Shown here: in pieces, positions 8,311 through 16,998 of the stretch
Position numbering within the stretch: position 1 is the first letter of the stretch
How the letters are laid out: every line of letters begins with the position of its first letter
Assembly: GCF_003610255.1 (NCBI RefSeq)
Contig: NZ_RAPS01000001.1
Coordinates: 2,170,001 to 2,234,000 of the forward strand
Direction of reading: 5' to 3'
Source: Streptomyces sp. TLI_171
GTDB lineage: Bacteria; Actinomycetota; Actinomycetes; Streptomycetales; Streptomycetaceae
Length of the DNA: 64,000 nt
The notes under the pieces: model-generated
What the model saw: only the letters and a program-made list of their open reading frames with translations
The model's database searches: none
What the model was told of the DNA's origin: nothing
Made by a program: the position numbers and the translations under genes

Positions 8311-9479
8311 TCAGTGGCCGCGCGGCCACAGCGCGGGGTCGGGTGTGAAGCGCACCGAGAGGGTTCCGTCGGCCAGGCCGGCCCCGCTGACGGTGCAACG
8401 GCGGAGCGCCGACGGGAGTGCCAGGATCCGCCGGCCGGTGCCGACGCCGAGCACCAACTCGTCTCCTCGGCGCAGCAGTTCGAGCTCGGTGCGGTCGGCG
8501 CCGGGCAGCGGGAGGTGCCAGAGCAGCAGGTTCTCCGCGGCCAGCCGGTCCTCGATCCACGGGTCGGCCGGGGCCGGCGGGCGGGGCGCGCCGTCGGCGT
8601 GCAGCCGCTCGGCCAGGGCCTCCAGGGTGGCCTCCCCCTGGCGCACCGTCAGCAGCGGGACATTGCCCAACTGCTCAGCGATCCCGGCGAGTTGCTCCTG
8701 CTGGCGGACGGCGAGCGCAGCCAGCCAGGGATCCGGCGAATCGGCCGCGGCGGCGGGCAGCGCGCCGTGCGCGACCACCGCGTCCAGCGGCAGGCCGTGC
8801 AGGGCGAGCCCGGCCCGGATCCGGGCCAGCACCCGGGGGCGGGGCGGGCGGCGTCCAGCACCAGGCGGACGGTGGTGCCGGGCGCGGTGATCGCGGCGGC
8901 GGCCTCGGCGAGCGCGGCGGAGGCGGCGGCCCGGGCCTCGAACAGCTTGTCGGTGGGCATCGGGACGCCGGCCAGGCCGGCCAGCAGCGGGCGCAGCGCG
9001 CGGGCGGCCTGGCGCTGCTCGGGCAGCAACCGGGCCAGGTAGCGCTCCAGTTGGGCCGGGAGGGCGAGGGTCGCGATCAGTTCGGCGGGCGGCGGGGCGG
9101 CGACCACCAGCACCTCGGCCTTGGCCCGGGGCAGCGCGCGCAGCAGGGCGAGGGCCCGGGTGCCGGGCAGCGGGGTGAGCTCCTCGGGGTCGAGCGGTTC
9201 GGCGCCGATCAGGTCGAGGGCGGGGGCGATCCGGTCGCGGCAGCCGTCCAGCGCGGCGCGGAACGCGGCCTGCTCGTCGATCCGGGCGGCCGCCAGGTGC
9301 GCCTCCAGCTCGACGGGTTCGGGGCCGAGCCGGACGCCGAGCAGCTCGTCGACGGCGCGGTGCGGGTCGTCGGCGGCCAGCAGCAGGGTGTCGCTGCCCT
9401 GCCGGGCGTGGTGCAGTGCGGTGGCGGCGGCGATCCTCGCGGACTCCGGGCCGCTGACCAGTACGGTGCGGGTGGCCAC
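8311..9479 (-). pseudogene. ArsA/GET3-like ATPase, reading frame broken in a C-run (two pieces)
   Basis: The first piece runs from GTG 9479 and keeps ArsA-like sequence up to RLVLDAARPA; the second resumes in another frame at VLARIRAGLALHGLPL near 8832 and ends at 8311 with a normal family C-terminus. Adding one C to the run at 8835-8839 (minus strand) would join them as APRVLARIRAG and give a protein of about 389 residues. The break is therefore one base, either a real mutation or a homopolymer sequencing error. The position normally holding the P-loop (GKGGVGKT) reads GPESARIA, so even the intact protein lacks the Walker-A lysine. It lies 8 nt downstream of the SRPBCC gene, the same pairing as in mycobacteria. 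Confidence 0.8.
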
Positions 9480-9487
9480 GGGCCCGA

Positions 9488-9922
9488 TCAGCCCTCGACG
9501 CGCTTCTTCAGGCCCGCCAGCGCGCGGTCGATGATGACCTTCTCCGCCTTGCGCTTGATCATGCCGAGCATCGGGATCTTGACGTCCACGGCCAGCTGGT
9601 AGGTGACCTGGGTGCCGCCCGCGCCGGCGGGGGCCAGCGTGTAGGAGCCGTCCAGGGCGCGCAGCATCTGGCTCTTCACCAGCGTCCAGCTGACCTCGCG
9701 GTCGCCGTCCCAGGTGTAGGCGAGCACGTGCTCGTCGCGGATCGCGCCGGCGTCCAGCAGCAGCCGGACCTCGGCCGCGCGCCCGTCCGGGCCGCTGCCG
9801 AGCACCTCGATCTCCTTGACCTCGTCGGTCCAGGCCGGGTAGGCCGCGAAGTCGGCGATCACCGCCATGACCTCGGCCGGGGTGGCGTCGATGACAATGC
9901 TCGACCTGGTGTGCTCCGCCAT
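9488..9922 (-). CDS. SRPBCC/START-like lipid-binding fold protein
   Basis: 144 residues covering one complete SRPBCC (polyketide cyclase/dehydrase, CoxG-like) domain. The N-terminal strand is SSIVIDATPAEVMAVI, followed by the helix-loop DFAAYPAWTDEVKEIEV, and the C-terminal long helix is KIPMLGMIKRKAEKVIIDRAL. The fold is a helix-grip barrel that binds hydrophobic ligands. No catalytic residues can be assigned. ATG 9922 has GGAGG 5 nt upstream. It leads the SRPBCC, ArsA-like, DUF5304 gene set, and its neighbour across the gap is a divergent acyl-CoA ligase, so a lipid ligand is plausible but inferred. Confidence 0.88.
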   Translation of the reverse strand: MAEHTRSSIVIDATPAEVMAVIADFAAYPAWTDEVKEIEVLGSGPDGRAAEVRLLLDAGAIRDEHVLAYTWDGDREVSWTLVKSQMLRALDGSYTLAPAGAGGTQVTYQLAVDVKIPMLGMIKRKAEKVIIDRALAGLKKRVEG

Positions 9923-10170
9923 TGCGGCCTCCGCGATCTCCCTGTGCTGCTGTGCGCCCAGCAGAGGCTATCGCGGGCGGGACCGCCCGCTTTCCGCGCG
10001 GGCACCTACCGGCGGGTCACCTGCGCGCTGTCGTAGGGTTCCACTCGGTCCATCCGCACTTCCGACCTGCGGTGTGACGATTGGAACAACGAGGCCGACC
10101 CCCCTGGTCGAATTCGCCTACCGAGCAGTAACGTCCAGTCGTCCCGCAGCGTCGCAGACGAGGAGCAGTC

Positions 10171-11967
10171 TTGCTCGAGGAGTTCAGCCTTCCGGCCCGC
10201 TACCAGGTACCGAGCGATGGCAACCTCGCCGACCTGGTCCACCAGAACGCGGAGCGGCACCCGGGCGTCGCTGTGCTCAGCCGCAAGGCGAACGGGCAGT
10301 GGCAGGACCTCACCGCCGCCCAGTTCCTCGCCGAGGTGCACGCCGTCGCCAAGGGCCTGGTCGCCACCGGCGTCGCGCCCGGCGACCGGGTCGCCGTGAT
10401 GTCCCGCACCCGCTACGAGTGGACGCTGCTCGACTTCGCCATCTGGACCGCCGGCGCGATCACCGTCCCCGTCTACGAGACCTCCTCCGCCGAGCAGGTG
10501 CAGTGGATCCTCGGCGACTCCGGCGCGCTCGCCGTGGTCACCGAGACCGACCAGCACGCCGCCGTGGTCGCCGAGGTCCGGGACGCGCTCCCCGAGCTCA
10601 AGCACACCTGGCAGATCGAGCGCGACGGCGTCGCCACGCTCGCCCGGGCCGGCCAGGGCGTCGGCGACGACGTGATCGCCGAACGCCGCAGGCTCGCCGG
10701 ACCCGACGAGATCGCCACCATCGTCTACACCTCCGGCACCACCGGCCGCCCCAAGGGCTGCCAGCTCACCCACGGCAACTTCCTCTCCGAGCTGGGCAAC
10801 GTCACCGCCCGGATGCCCGAGCTGTTCCGCACCGGCGAGTCCTCCGTGCTGCTGTTCCTGCCGCTCGCCCACGTGCTCGGCCGGATCGCCGAGATCGCCG
10901 CCGCCGTCGCGCCGGTCAAGCTCGGCCACGTCTCCGACATCAAGAACGTCACCGAGGAACTCGGCTCCTTCCGACCGACCCTGATCCTCGGCGTCCCCAG
11001 AGTCTTCGAGAAGGTCTACAACACCGCCCGCGCCAAGGCCCAGGCCGACGGCAAGGGCAAGATCTTCGACCGCGCCGCCGACACCGCCATCGCCTACAGC
11101 CGCGCCCTCGACGCCGGGCGCCCCCCGCTCGGCCTGAAGATCCGTCACGCGGTCTTCGACCGGCTCGTCTACGGCAAGCTCCGCAACGCCCTCGGCGGGC
11201 GCTGCAAGGCCGCCATCTCCGGCGGCGCCCCGCTCGGCGAACGCCTCGGCCACTTCTACCGCGGCATCGGCTTCACCGTCCTGGAGGGCTACGGCCTCAC
11301 CGAGTCCTGCGCCGCGACCGCCTTCAACCCCGACGACAAGCCCAAGATCGGCACCGTCGGCCAGCCGCTGCCCGGCTCCGCGATCCGCATCGCGGAGGAC
11401 GGCGAGGTCCTGCTCAAGGGCCCGCAGATCTTCACCGGCTACTGGAACAACCCGGCCGCCACCGCCGACGCCCTGCGCGACGGCTGGTTCGCCACCGGTG
11501 ACATCGGCACCCTCGACGACGAGGGCTACCTGACCATCACCGGCCGCAAGAAGGAGATCATCGTCACCGCCGGCGGCAAGAACGTCGCCCCCGCGGTGAT
11601 CGAGGACCGGATCCGGGCCCACGCGCTCATCGGCGAGGTCATGGTGGTCGGCGACCGCAAGCCTTTCATCGCCTGCCTGGTCACCGTCGACGACGAGTTC
11701 TTCCCCCGCTGGAAGGCGCTCAACAACAAACCCGCCGACGCCACCCTCGAAGACCTCCGCGAGGACCCCGACCTGCTCGCCGCGATCCAGTCCGCCGTCG
11801 ACGACGGCAACCAGGCCGTCTCGCACGCCGAGGCCGTCAAGAAGTTCCGCCTGCTCACCACCGCGTTCACCGAGTCCAGCGGCCACCTCACGCCGTCCCT
11901 CAAGCTCAAGCGCAACGTGGTCCTCAAGGACTTCGCCGCCGAGATCGAGGCCCTCTACACGCGCTGA
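10171..11967 (+). CDS. Long-chain fatty-acid-CoA ligase (FadD15-like AMP-forming synthetase)
   Basis: 598 residues, full length for long-chain acyl-CoA synthetases. The adenylation signature YTSGTTGRPKGC is near residue 186, GYGLTESC near 373, the hinge region TGDIGTLDDEGYL and the C-terminal lysine domain TGRKKEIIVTAGGKN near 457. It activates fatty acids with ATP and CoA through an acyl-adenylate. The start is TTG 10171, with AGGAG 5 nt upstream. It is transcribed away from the SRPBCC gene and towards pimB, from which it is separated by a strong hairpin. Confidence 0.95.
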   Translation: MLEEFSLPARYQVPSDGNLADLVHQNAERHPGVAVLSRKANGQWQDLTAAQFLAEVHAVAKGLVATGVAPGDRVAVMSRTRYEWTLLDFAIWTAGAITVPVYETSSAEQVQWILGDSGALAVVTETDQHAAVVAEVRDALPELKHTWQIERDGVATLARAGQGVGDDVIAERRRLAGPDEIATIVYTSGTTGRPKGCQLTHGNFLSELGNVTARMPELFRTGESSVLLFLPLAHVLGRIAEIAAAVAPVKLGHVSDIKNVTEELGSFRPTLILGVPRVFEKVYNTARAKAQADGKGKIFDRAADTAIAYSRALDAGRPPLGLKIRHAVFDRLVYGKLRNALGGRCKAAISGGAPLGERLGHFYRGIGFTVLEGYGLTESCAATAFNPDDKPKIGTVGQPLPGSAIRIAEDGEVLLKGPQIFTGYWNNPAATADALRDGWFATGDIGTLDDEGYLTITGRKKEIIVTAGGKNVAPAVIEDRIRAHALIGEVMVVGDRKPFIACLVTVDDEFFPRWKALNNKPADATLEDLREDPDLLAAIQSAVDDGNQAVSHAEAVKKFRLLTTAFTESSGHLTPSLKLKRNVVLKDFAAEIEALYTR

Positions 11968-11981
11968 GCGGACGGCACGGC

Positions 11982-12012
11982 CAGGGGCGCGCGCAACCGC
12001 CGCGCGCCCCTG
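11982..12012. terminator. Bidirectional hairpin between fadD and pimB
   Basis: CAGGGGCGCGCG and CGCGCGCCCCTG form a perfect 12-bp stem with a 7-nt loop, 14 nt after the acyl-CoA ligase stop and just before the convergent pimB stop. No U-tract follows, as is usual in streptomycetes. Confidence 0.75.
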
Positions 12013-12018
12013 CTCTGC

Positions 12019-13179
12019 TCATTCCGCCTGTTCCGCCTGCTCCGCCGCCAGGAGCCCGGTGAGGCGCTGCGCCAGCATGTCCCAGCGCCAGGCGTCGTGG
12101 ACCCACCGGCGGCCCGTCTCGCCCATCCGGCGCCGCAGGTCCGGGTCGCCCAGCAGCCGGACCAGCCGCTCCGCGAGGAGCGTCTCGCCGTCGTGGCCGG
12201 GCACCACGTAGCCGGTCTCGCCCTCGCGGACGGCGTCCGGCGCGCCGCCGGAGTCCCCGGCGACCACGGGCAGCCCGGTCGCGGAGGCCTCCAGGTAGAC
12301 GATGCCGAGACCTTCGACGTCCAGGCCGCCGCGCCGGGTGCGGCAGGGCATCGCGAAGACGTCGCCCGCCCCGTAGTGGGCCGGGAGTTCCGCCCACGGC
12401 ACCGCGCCCGTGAACACCACGGACCGGCGTACCCCGATCGTGTCGACGAGCTTCTCCAGCTCGGCGCGGTAGGGGCCGCCGCCGACGATCAGCAGCACCG
12501 CGTCGGGCTGTGCGGCGAGCACCTGCGGGAGGGCCCGGATCAGGGTGTCCTGCCCCTTGCGCGGCACCAGTCGCGAGACGCAGACGACCACCGGCCGCGA
12601 GCTGAGCCCGAGCCGGGCCCGGACGGCGTCCCCGCCGGAGTCCGGCCGGAAGGTGGACTCGTCGACGCCGGGCGGCAGTTGGACCATCCGCGCGGCGGCG
12701 GCGGGGCCGACCGCCCGGGCGATCCGGGAGCGGGTGTACTCCCCCAGGTAGGTGAGCACGTCGGTGCCGGCCCCGATCCGCCGCAGCAGCTGCGCGGAGA
12801 GCGGCAGTTGGGCCCAGGCGGCCTCGTGCCCGTGGGTCATGCCGAGCAGCCGCTGCGCGCCGGCCCGGCGCAGCGCGGGGGCCATCAGGCCGAGCGGCGC
12901 GGCGGCACCGAACCAGACCGAGGTGCAGCCCTCCGCGCGGAGGATCTCGGCGGCGCGCCGGGTCACCCTGGGCGTCGGGACCATCATCCTCACCCGGTCG
13001 CGGATCACCGGGAACGGCTGTTCGGCGTCGAACTTCGCGACCTCGCTGCCGTCCCGCCAGGTGGAGGCGTACACCACGATCGAGCCGGCGGGCTGGCGGA
13101 CGGCCATGTTGTGGACGAACGCCTGGATGCCGCCGGGCCTCGGCGGGAAGTCGTTGGTGACGATGAGGGTCTTGTGCAT
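12019..13179 (-). CDS. pimB: PimB-type phosphatidylinositol mannoside mannosyltransferase (GT4)
   Basis: 386-residue GT-B glycosyltransferase. The N-terminus VTNDFPPRPGGIQAF, the acceptor-side MTHGHEAAW, CVSRLVPRKGQDTLI and the donor-binding PCRTRRGGLDVEGLGIVYLE are near-identical in layout to mycobacterial PimB' (Rv2188c). That enzyme adds the second mannose to phosphatidylinositol monomannoside from GDP-mannose on the inner membrane face. ATG 13179 fits the family start; the frame is open to 13326. Upstream and divergent lies a GT87 mannosyltransferase, which supports a role in membrane mannolipid synthesis. The acceptor in this organism is inferred from the family. Confidence 0.88.
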   Translation of the reverse strand: MHKTLIVTNDFPPRPGGIQAFVHNMAVRQPAGSIVVYASTWRDGSEVAKFDAEQPFPVIRDRVRMMVPTPRVTRRAAEILRAEGCTSVWFGAAAPLGLMAPALRRAGAQRLLGMTHGHEAAWAQLPLSAQLLRRIGAGTDVLTYLGEYTRSRIARAVGPAAAARMVQLPPGVDESTFRPDSGGDAVRARLGLSSRPVVVCVSRLVPRKGQDTLIRALPQVLAAQPDAVLLIVGGGPYRAELEKLVDTIGVRRSVVFTGAVPWAELPAHYGAGDVFAMPCRTRRGGLDVEGLGIVYLEASATGLPVVAGDSGGAPDAVREGETGYVVPGHDGETLLAERLVRLLGDPDLRRRMGETGRRWVHDAWRWDMLAQRLTGLLAAEQAEQAE

Positions 13180-13387
13180 GCGGCTCGCTCGGTCGGGGGG
13201 TGCGCGGAGTACCCCTGAGTGGTCCGTACGATAGGTCACCGTGCCGGTTCGCCGGGAACCCGGCCGGGTCCCGCCGACCGCGGCCGTTCCGGACACGGTT
13301 CGGTGAAGGTGGGGCGGCCGTCGCAACCGTTCGGAGGCCTCGGCGGTCCTCTACTCAGGTGTGCACGCGACGACCCGAAGGAGCGTA

Positions 13388-14746
13388 GTGGAGTCAGCCC
13401 AGGCCCAACGGCCCGGCAGTACGGAGCCCCCGGCGCTGCCCGCCGCGCCCGCGCCGAGCCGCCGTCCGCTGTGGGCGCTGACGGCCGGCTGGGTGGTGTC
13501 GCGGACGCTGATCGTCCTGATGGTCGCCGGCGTGCTGAAGATCGCCAACACCGACGTGACGACGGACATCTCGGTGATCTACCACAGCTGGTACGAGGTG
13601 CTGCGCACCGGGACGTTCCCGCTGGACGACGTGACCTGGCAGTACCCGCCGGGTGCGGCGCTGGTGATCCTGGTGCCCGGACTGCTGCCCTGGTCGTACC
13701 TGGTGTCGTTCTTCGTGGTGTGCGGCGTGGTGGACGCGGCGGCGATGGCGCTGCTGATCCGGGCCGGCGTCCGGAAGGGCCGCAGCTACCTGGGCGGCTG
13801 GTACTGGGTGGTGGGCGTGCCGCTGCTCGGGCCGACGGTGTACTGCCGGTACGACATCATCGTGACGGCGCTGGCGATCGCGGGCCTGCTGGTGATGCTG
13901 CGCCGTCCGGCGATCGGCGGGGTGCTGCTGGGCTTGGGCGGCCTGCTGAAGGTGTGGCCGCTGCTGGCGCTGATCGGCACGCCGCGCGGCCGCCGGACCA
14001 GGCGGGCGTGGACCTCGGCGGCGGCGTTCGCGGCCTCGTTGGGGTTCCTGCTGACGGCGGGCATGAACGGGGCGTTCGAGTTCCTGAAGTTCCAGTCGGA
14101 GCGCGGGATCGAGATCGAGTCGGTGGGCGCGCTGCCGCTGCACTTCGCGAAGCTGGCGGGGTCGTGGAACGGCACCGTGACGATGAACTACGGCTCGGTG
14201 GAGTTCCTGGGCCCGTGGGTGCCGGTGATCTCCAAGGTGATGGTGGGCCTGTCGGTGGCCGGTTTCGGCTGGCTGCTGGTGTGGCGGCTGCGGGCGGGCC
14301 GCTGGTCCACGGCGACCACCTTCGACGCGGCGCTGTGCGCGCTGCTGATCTTCACCGCGACCAGCCGGGTGATCAGCCCGCAGTACATGATCTGGGTGGT
14401 CGGCCTGGCGGCGGTGTGCCTGACGGTGCGGGGCACCAGTCAGCGTCCGGTGGCGGTGCTGGTGCTGGTGACGGCGGTGCTGACCACGCTGGAGTTCCCG
14501 GTCATGTTCGGTGCGGTGAACCGCAGCGAGCTGGGCGGGGTGCTGGTGCTGACCGCCCGCAACCTGCTGCTGGTGGTGACCACGGTGCTGTCGGGCTACC
14601 GGCTGTGGCGCTCGACCCGCCGCCGGGAGTCGCTGACCACGGTGGTGCTGCCCGCCGACCAGCTCGCCCCGCAGTACCCGGTCCGGCCGGGCATCGCCTA
14701 CGAGCAGGACCTGCTGGACGACCTCACCCCGGCCGACCGGGGCTGA
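13388..14746 (+). CDS. GT87-family polytopic mannosyltransferase-like membrane protein
   Basis: 452 residues with about ten hydrophobic segments, typical of GT-C glycosyltransferases of family 87 (DUF2029). The first extracytoplasmic loop contains acidic residues in NTDVTTDISVIYHSWYE and the conserved TWQYPPGAALV. GT87 enzymes such as PimE use polyprenyl-phosphomannose outside the membrane. GTG 13388 has GAAGGAG 4 nt upstream; a GTG at 13361 is possible. It is divergent from pimB across a 208-nt gap. In mycobacteria a GT87 enzyme (Rv2181) also lies close to pimB, so a role in mannolipid or glycan elongation is likely but not proven. Confidence 0.85.
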   Translation: MESAQAQRPGSTEPPALPAAPAPSRRPLWALTAGWVVSRTLIVLMVAGVLKIANTDVTTDISVIYHSWYEVLRTGTFPLDDVTWQYPPGAALVILVPGLLPWSYLVSFFVVCGVVDAAAMALLIRAGVRKGRSYLGGWYWVVGVPLLGPTVYCRYDIIVTALAIAGLLVMLRRPAIGGVLLGLGGLLKVWPLLALIGTPRGRRTRRAWTSAAAFAASLGFLLTAGMNGAFEFLKFQSERGIEIESVGALPLHFAKLAGSWNGTVTMNYGSVEFLGPWVPVISKVMVGLSVAGFGWLLVWRLRAGRWSTATTFDAALCALLIFTATSRVISPQYMIWVVGLAAVCLTVRGTSQRPVAVLVLVTAVLTTLEFPVMFGAVNRSELGGVLVLTARNLLLVVTTVLSGYRLWRSTRRRESLTTVVLPADQLAPQYPVRPGIAYEQDLLDDLTPADRG

Positions 14747-14770
14747 TCGGCGCACCTCCCGAGCCCCGTT

Positions 14771-14796
14771 TTGCAAGTTGCTGAAAACTCTTGCAG
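14771..14796. promoter_or_regulatory. Near-palindromic TTGCAAG/CTTGCAG element upstream of PfkB kinase
   Basis: The arms TTGCAAG (14771-14777) and CTTGCAG (14790-14796) flank TTGCTGAAAACT, 31 bp before the kinase start. Six of seven arm positions are symmetric. The arrangement recalls LacI-family operators of the MalR type that control sugar genes in streptomycetes; that attribution is inference. Confidence 0.4.
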
Positions 14797-14826
14797 GGCG
14801 GGGCTCCGTGCTGCCACCATCGCCGA

Positions 14827-15729
14827 ATGATCGACTACGACATCCTGATCGTCGGCGGCGTGGGCGTGGACACCATCGTGCGGGTGGACCGGCTGGAGGT
14901 CCCGACGGGCCGCGACTCGGTGGGCGTCCCCCCGGTGCTCGACTACCCGGCGCACACCGGCAACGGCGTCGCGCTGGCCTGCCACGCGCTCGGCCTGCGG
15001 ACCAAGTTCGCGGACTTCCTGGGCCAGGACCCGCAGGGCGACCTGGTGCTGGCCGAGTACGCCCGGCGCGGCCTGGACTTCAGCCATCTGCCCGCCCCGG
15101 CCGGCACCCCGCGCAGCGTCAACCTGGTCGACGCCGAGGGCCTGCGGTTCTCCTTCTACGACGGCCGGCACCCGGCGGACGCCCGGCTGCCGCGCGAGTT
15201 CTGGCTGCCGCTGCTGGAGCGCTCCGCGCACGTCCACCTGTCGATCACCAACGTCAACCGGGACATGTACCCGGACATCGAGCGGCTGGGCCGCAGCAGC
15301 TCGACCGACCTGCACGCCTGGGACGGCGTCAACGAGCACCACCGGCACTACGCCCTCCGTTCGGACCTGGTGTTCCTCTCCGCGGCGGGCCTCGACAACC
15401 GCCCCGAGGCGGCCATGCGGGCCATCCTCGACCAGGGGCGGGCCGAGCTGGTGGTGGCCACCGCGGGCGCGCACGGCTCGTTCCTGCTGACCCGCGAGGA
15501 CGCGGCGCCCCGGCACTTCCCGACCGTCGACCCGGGCGCGCCGATCGTGGACAGCAACGGCGCGGGCGACGCCTTCGTCTCGGGCTTCCTCAGCCGCCGG
15601 CTGGCGGGTCGCCCGGTGGAGGAGTGCATGCGGGCGGGCGCGGCGGCGGGGGCGTTCGCCTGCACCACGGCGGGCACCCACACCGCGTTCCTGGACGCGG
15701 CCGGCCTGGAGGCGGCGCTCAGCTCCTGA
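14827..15729 (+). CDS. PfkB-family carbohydrate kinase
   Basis: 300-residue ribokinase-fold sugar kinase. The N-terminal ILIVGGVGVDTIVRVD leads to the substrate site YPAHTGNGVALACHALG; the C-terminal catalytic signature is VDSNGAGDAFVSGFL, with the base Asp in GAGD. The sugar cannot be deduced; ribose, fructose or a nucleoside are all possible. No convincing Shine-Dalgarno precedes ATG 14827. A near-palindromic TTGCAAG element 31-56 bp upstream may be an operator. Its last 11 nt overlap the 3' end of the convergent peptidase gene, so there is no room for a terminator between them. Confidence 0.88.
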   Translation: MIDYDILIVGGVGVDTIVRVDRLEVPTGRDSVGVPPVLDYPAHTGNGVALACHALGLRTKFADFLGQDPQGDLVLAEYARRGLDFSHLPAPAGTPRSVNLVDAEGLRFSFYDGRHPADARLPREFWLPLLERSAHVHLSITNVNRDMYPDIERLGRSSSTDLHAWDGVNEHHRHYALRSDLVFLSAAGLDNRPEAAMRAILDQGRAELVVATAGAHGSFLLTREDAAPRHFPTVDPGAPIVDSNGAGDAFVSGFLSRRLAGRPVEECMRAGAAAGAFACTTAGTHTAFLDAAGLEAALSS

Positions 15730-16957
15730 GCCGGGCCGCCTCGGCAACCCAGCTCTTGGTGAACTCGGCCACGCCGACGCCGAGTTGGGCCCGCATGGCG
15801 CGGTCCAGGCCGCCGCTGCCGAACTGCCCGACGGTGCGGTACAGCGCCACCAGCCGGTCCTGCCCGTAGCGGCGGGCGATCAGGTCGCAGGCCAGCCAGG
15901 CCTGTTCGTAGGCCTGCGCGATGCCGGCCGCGCCGGCCGTGAAGGCCGCGTCGGCGGGCAGGTCGACGGGCAGCCGCCCGGCCTGGACGTCCTTGGCGAG
16001 CTCGGGGGCGATCTGCCGGGCGGTGCGGCCGGTGCCCTGGTAGCCGGTGTAGTCGGCGACGCCCTCGGAGAGCCAGAGCGGGGTCCACGGTTTGGTGTCG
16101 GCCCTGGTGGCGACGTGGGTGGCCTCGTGGGTCACCACTACCCGGCGGCCGAGGTCGCTGAGCTGCCGGTAGGCGTCGGGGTTGACCACGATCCGGTCGG
16201 CGGGGGTGTGCACCGGGGCGCCGCCGACCGCCAGGGTGACCGCGGCTATGCCCTGGTAGGCGTCCGCGGGGACATCCATCCGGGTGGCGAACTGCTGCTC
16301 GGTGAGCGGGAGTTCGAGCAGCAGCCGGGCGGGCTTCCAGTCGCCCCAGACCGCCTCGACGACGGGCACGGCGCGGTCCGCGAGGTCGGCGAGCGCGGTC
16401 AGCTCGGACTCCTCGCCGAGGCCGAGCACCAGGCCGTGCCGGCCGTCGACGGCCCGGACGGTCCCGAGGTCCCAGGGAGCGGCGGCGCCGCTGGGGGTCT
16501 CCCGGGCCACCCGCCAGCCGTCCGGCTCGGCGGTCAGCAGCAGCTGCCGCTCCAGCAGCGCCGGGTAGTCGTCGACGCCCTCCAGCCGGTAGCCGAGCTC
16601 GGCGGCGACGGTGAGCTCACGGGCACCGGGCGCCGGTTCGGTGAACGAGGTCGGCTTCAGCGTGTACTCGGTGAAGCGCAGCCCGGCGGTGCGGGTGAGC
16701 AGGTCCCGGTCGGACTCCTCGGCGCCGTCCGCGGCGGACGCCGACAGTGCGGCGGCGTCCCGCCCGGCGATCGCCCGGGCGCGCGCGGCCAGCAGCCGGA
16801 CGACGGTGTCCCGGACCCCGGTCGGCGCGTCCTGCGCGGGCGGGGCCGCGGCGGCGGGCCGGGCGGGCACGCTCCTGGGCAGCGAGAGCTGCGCCGCGCC
16901 GGCGGCGGCCAGCACCAGGGCGGCGCGCCGGGACAGCGGAGCACCGACCTGCGGCAC
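15719..16957 (-). CDS. Putative secreted zinc metallopeptidase (HExxH, peptidase MA-like)
   Basis: About 412 residues. The N-terminus has an RRAALVLAAAGAAQL hydrophobic stretch that looks like a signal peptide or anchor with an Arg pair. A long NTF2-like or Cys-free domain follows, then VTHEATHVATR, an HExxH zinc motif, with a downstream Glu in WLSEGVADYTGY that matches a gluzincin third ligand. The start is uncertain: GTG 16957 is the only common start near the signal sequence, and the frame upstream overlaps the NlpC/P60 gene in another frame. It follows that gene by 41 nt, so the two may be co-transcribed. The substrate is unknown. Confidence 0.75.
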   Translation of the reverse strand: MPQVGAPLSRRAALVLAAAGAAQLSLPRSVPARPAAAAPPAQDAPTGVRDTVVRLLAARARAIAGRDAAALSASAADGAEESDRDLLTRTAGLRFTEYTLKPTSFTEPAPGARELTVAAELGYRLEGVDDYPALLERQLLLTAEPDGWRVARETPSGAAAPWDLGTVRAVDGRHGLVLGLGEESELTALADLADRAVPVVEAVWGDWKPARLLLELPLTEQQFATRMDVPADAYQGIAAVTLAVGGAPVHTPADRIVVNPDAYRQLSDLGRRVVVTHEATHVATRADTKPWTPLWLSEGVADYTGYQGTGRTARQIAPELAKDVQAGRLPVDLPADAAFTAGAAGIAQAYEQAWLACDLIARRYGQDRLVALYRTVGQFGSGGLDRAMRAQLGVGVAEFTKSWVAEAARLRS

Positions 16958-16998
16958 CTTCGGCGGCAGGTCGGTGACCAGGGGTTCGTCGATCCGGC

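Noticed and set aside
10006..11886. 626-residue minus-strand frame opposite the acyl-CoA ligase
   Set aside because: Val/Gly/Asp-rich antisense translation with no family signature.
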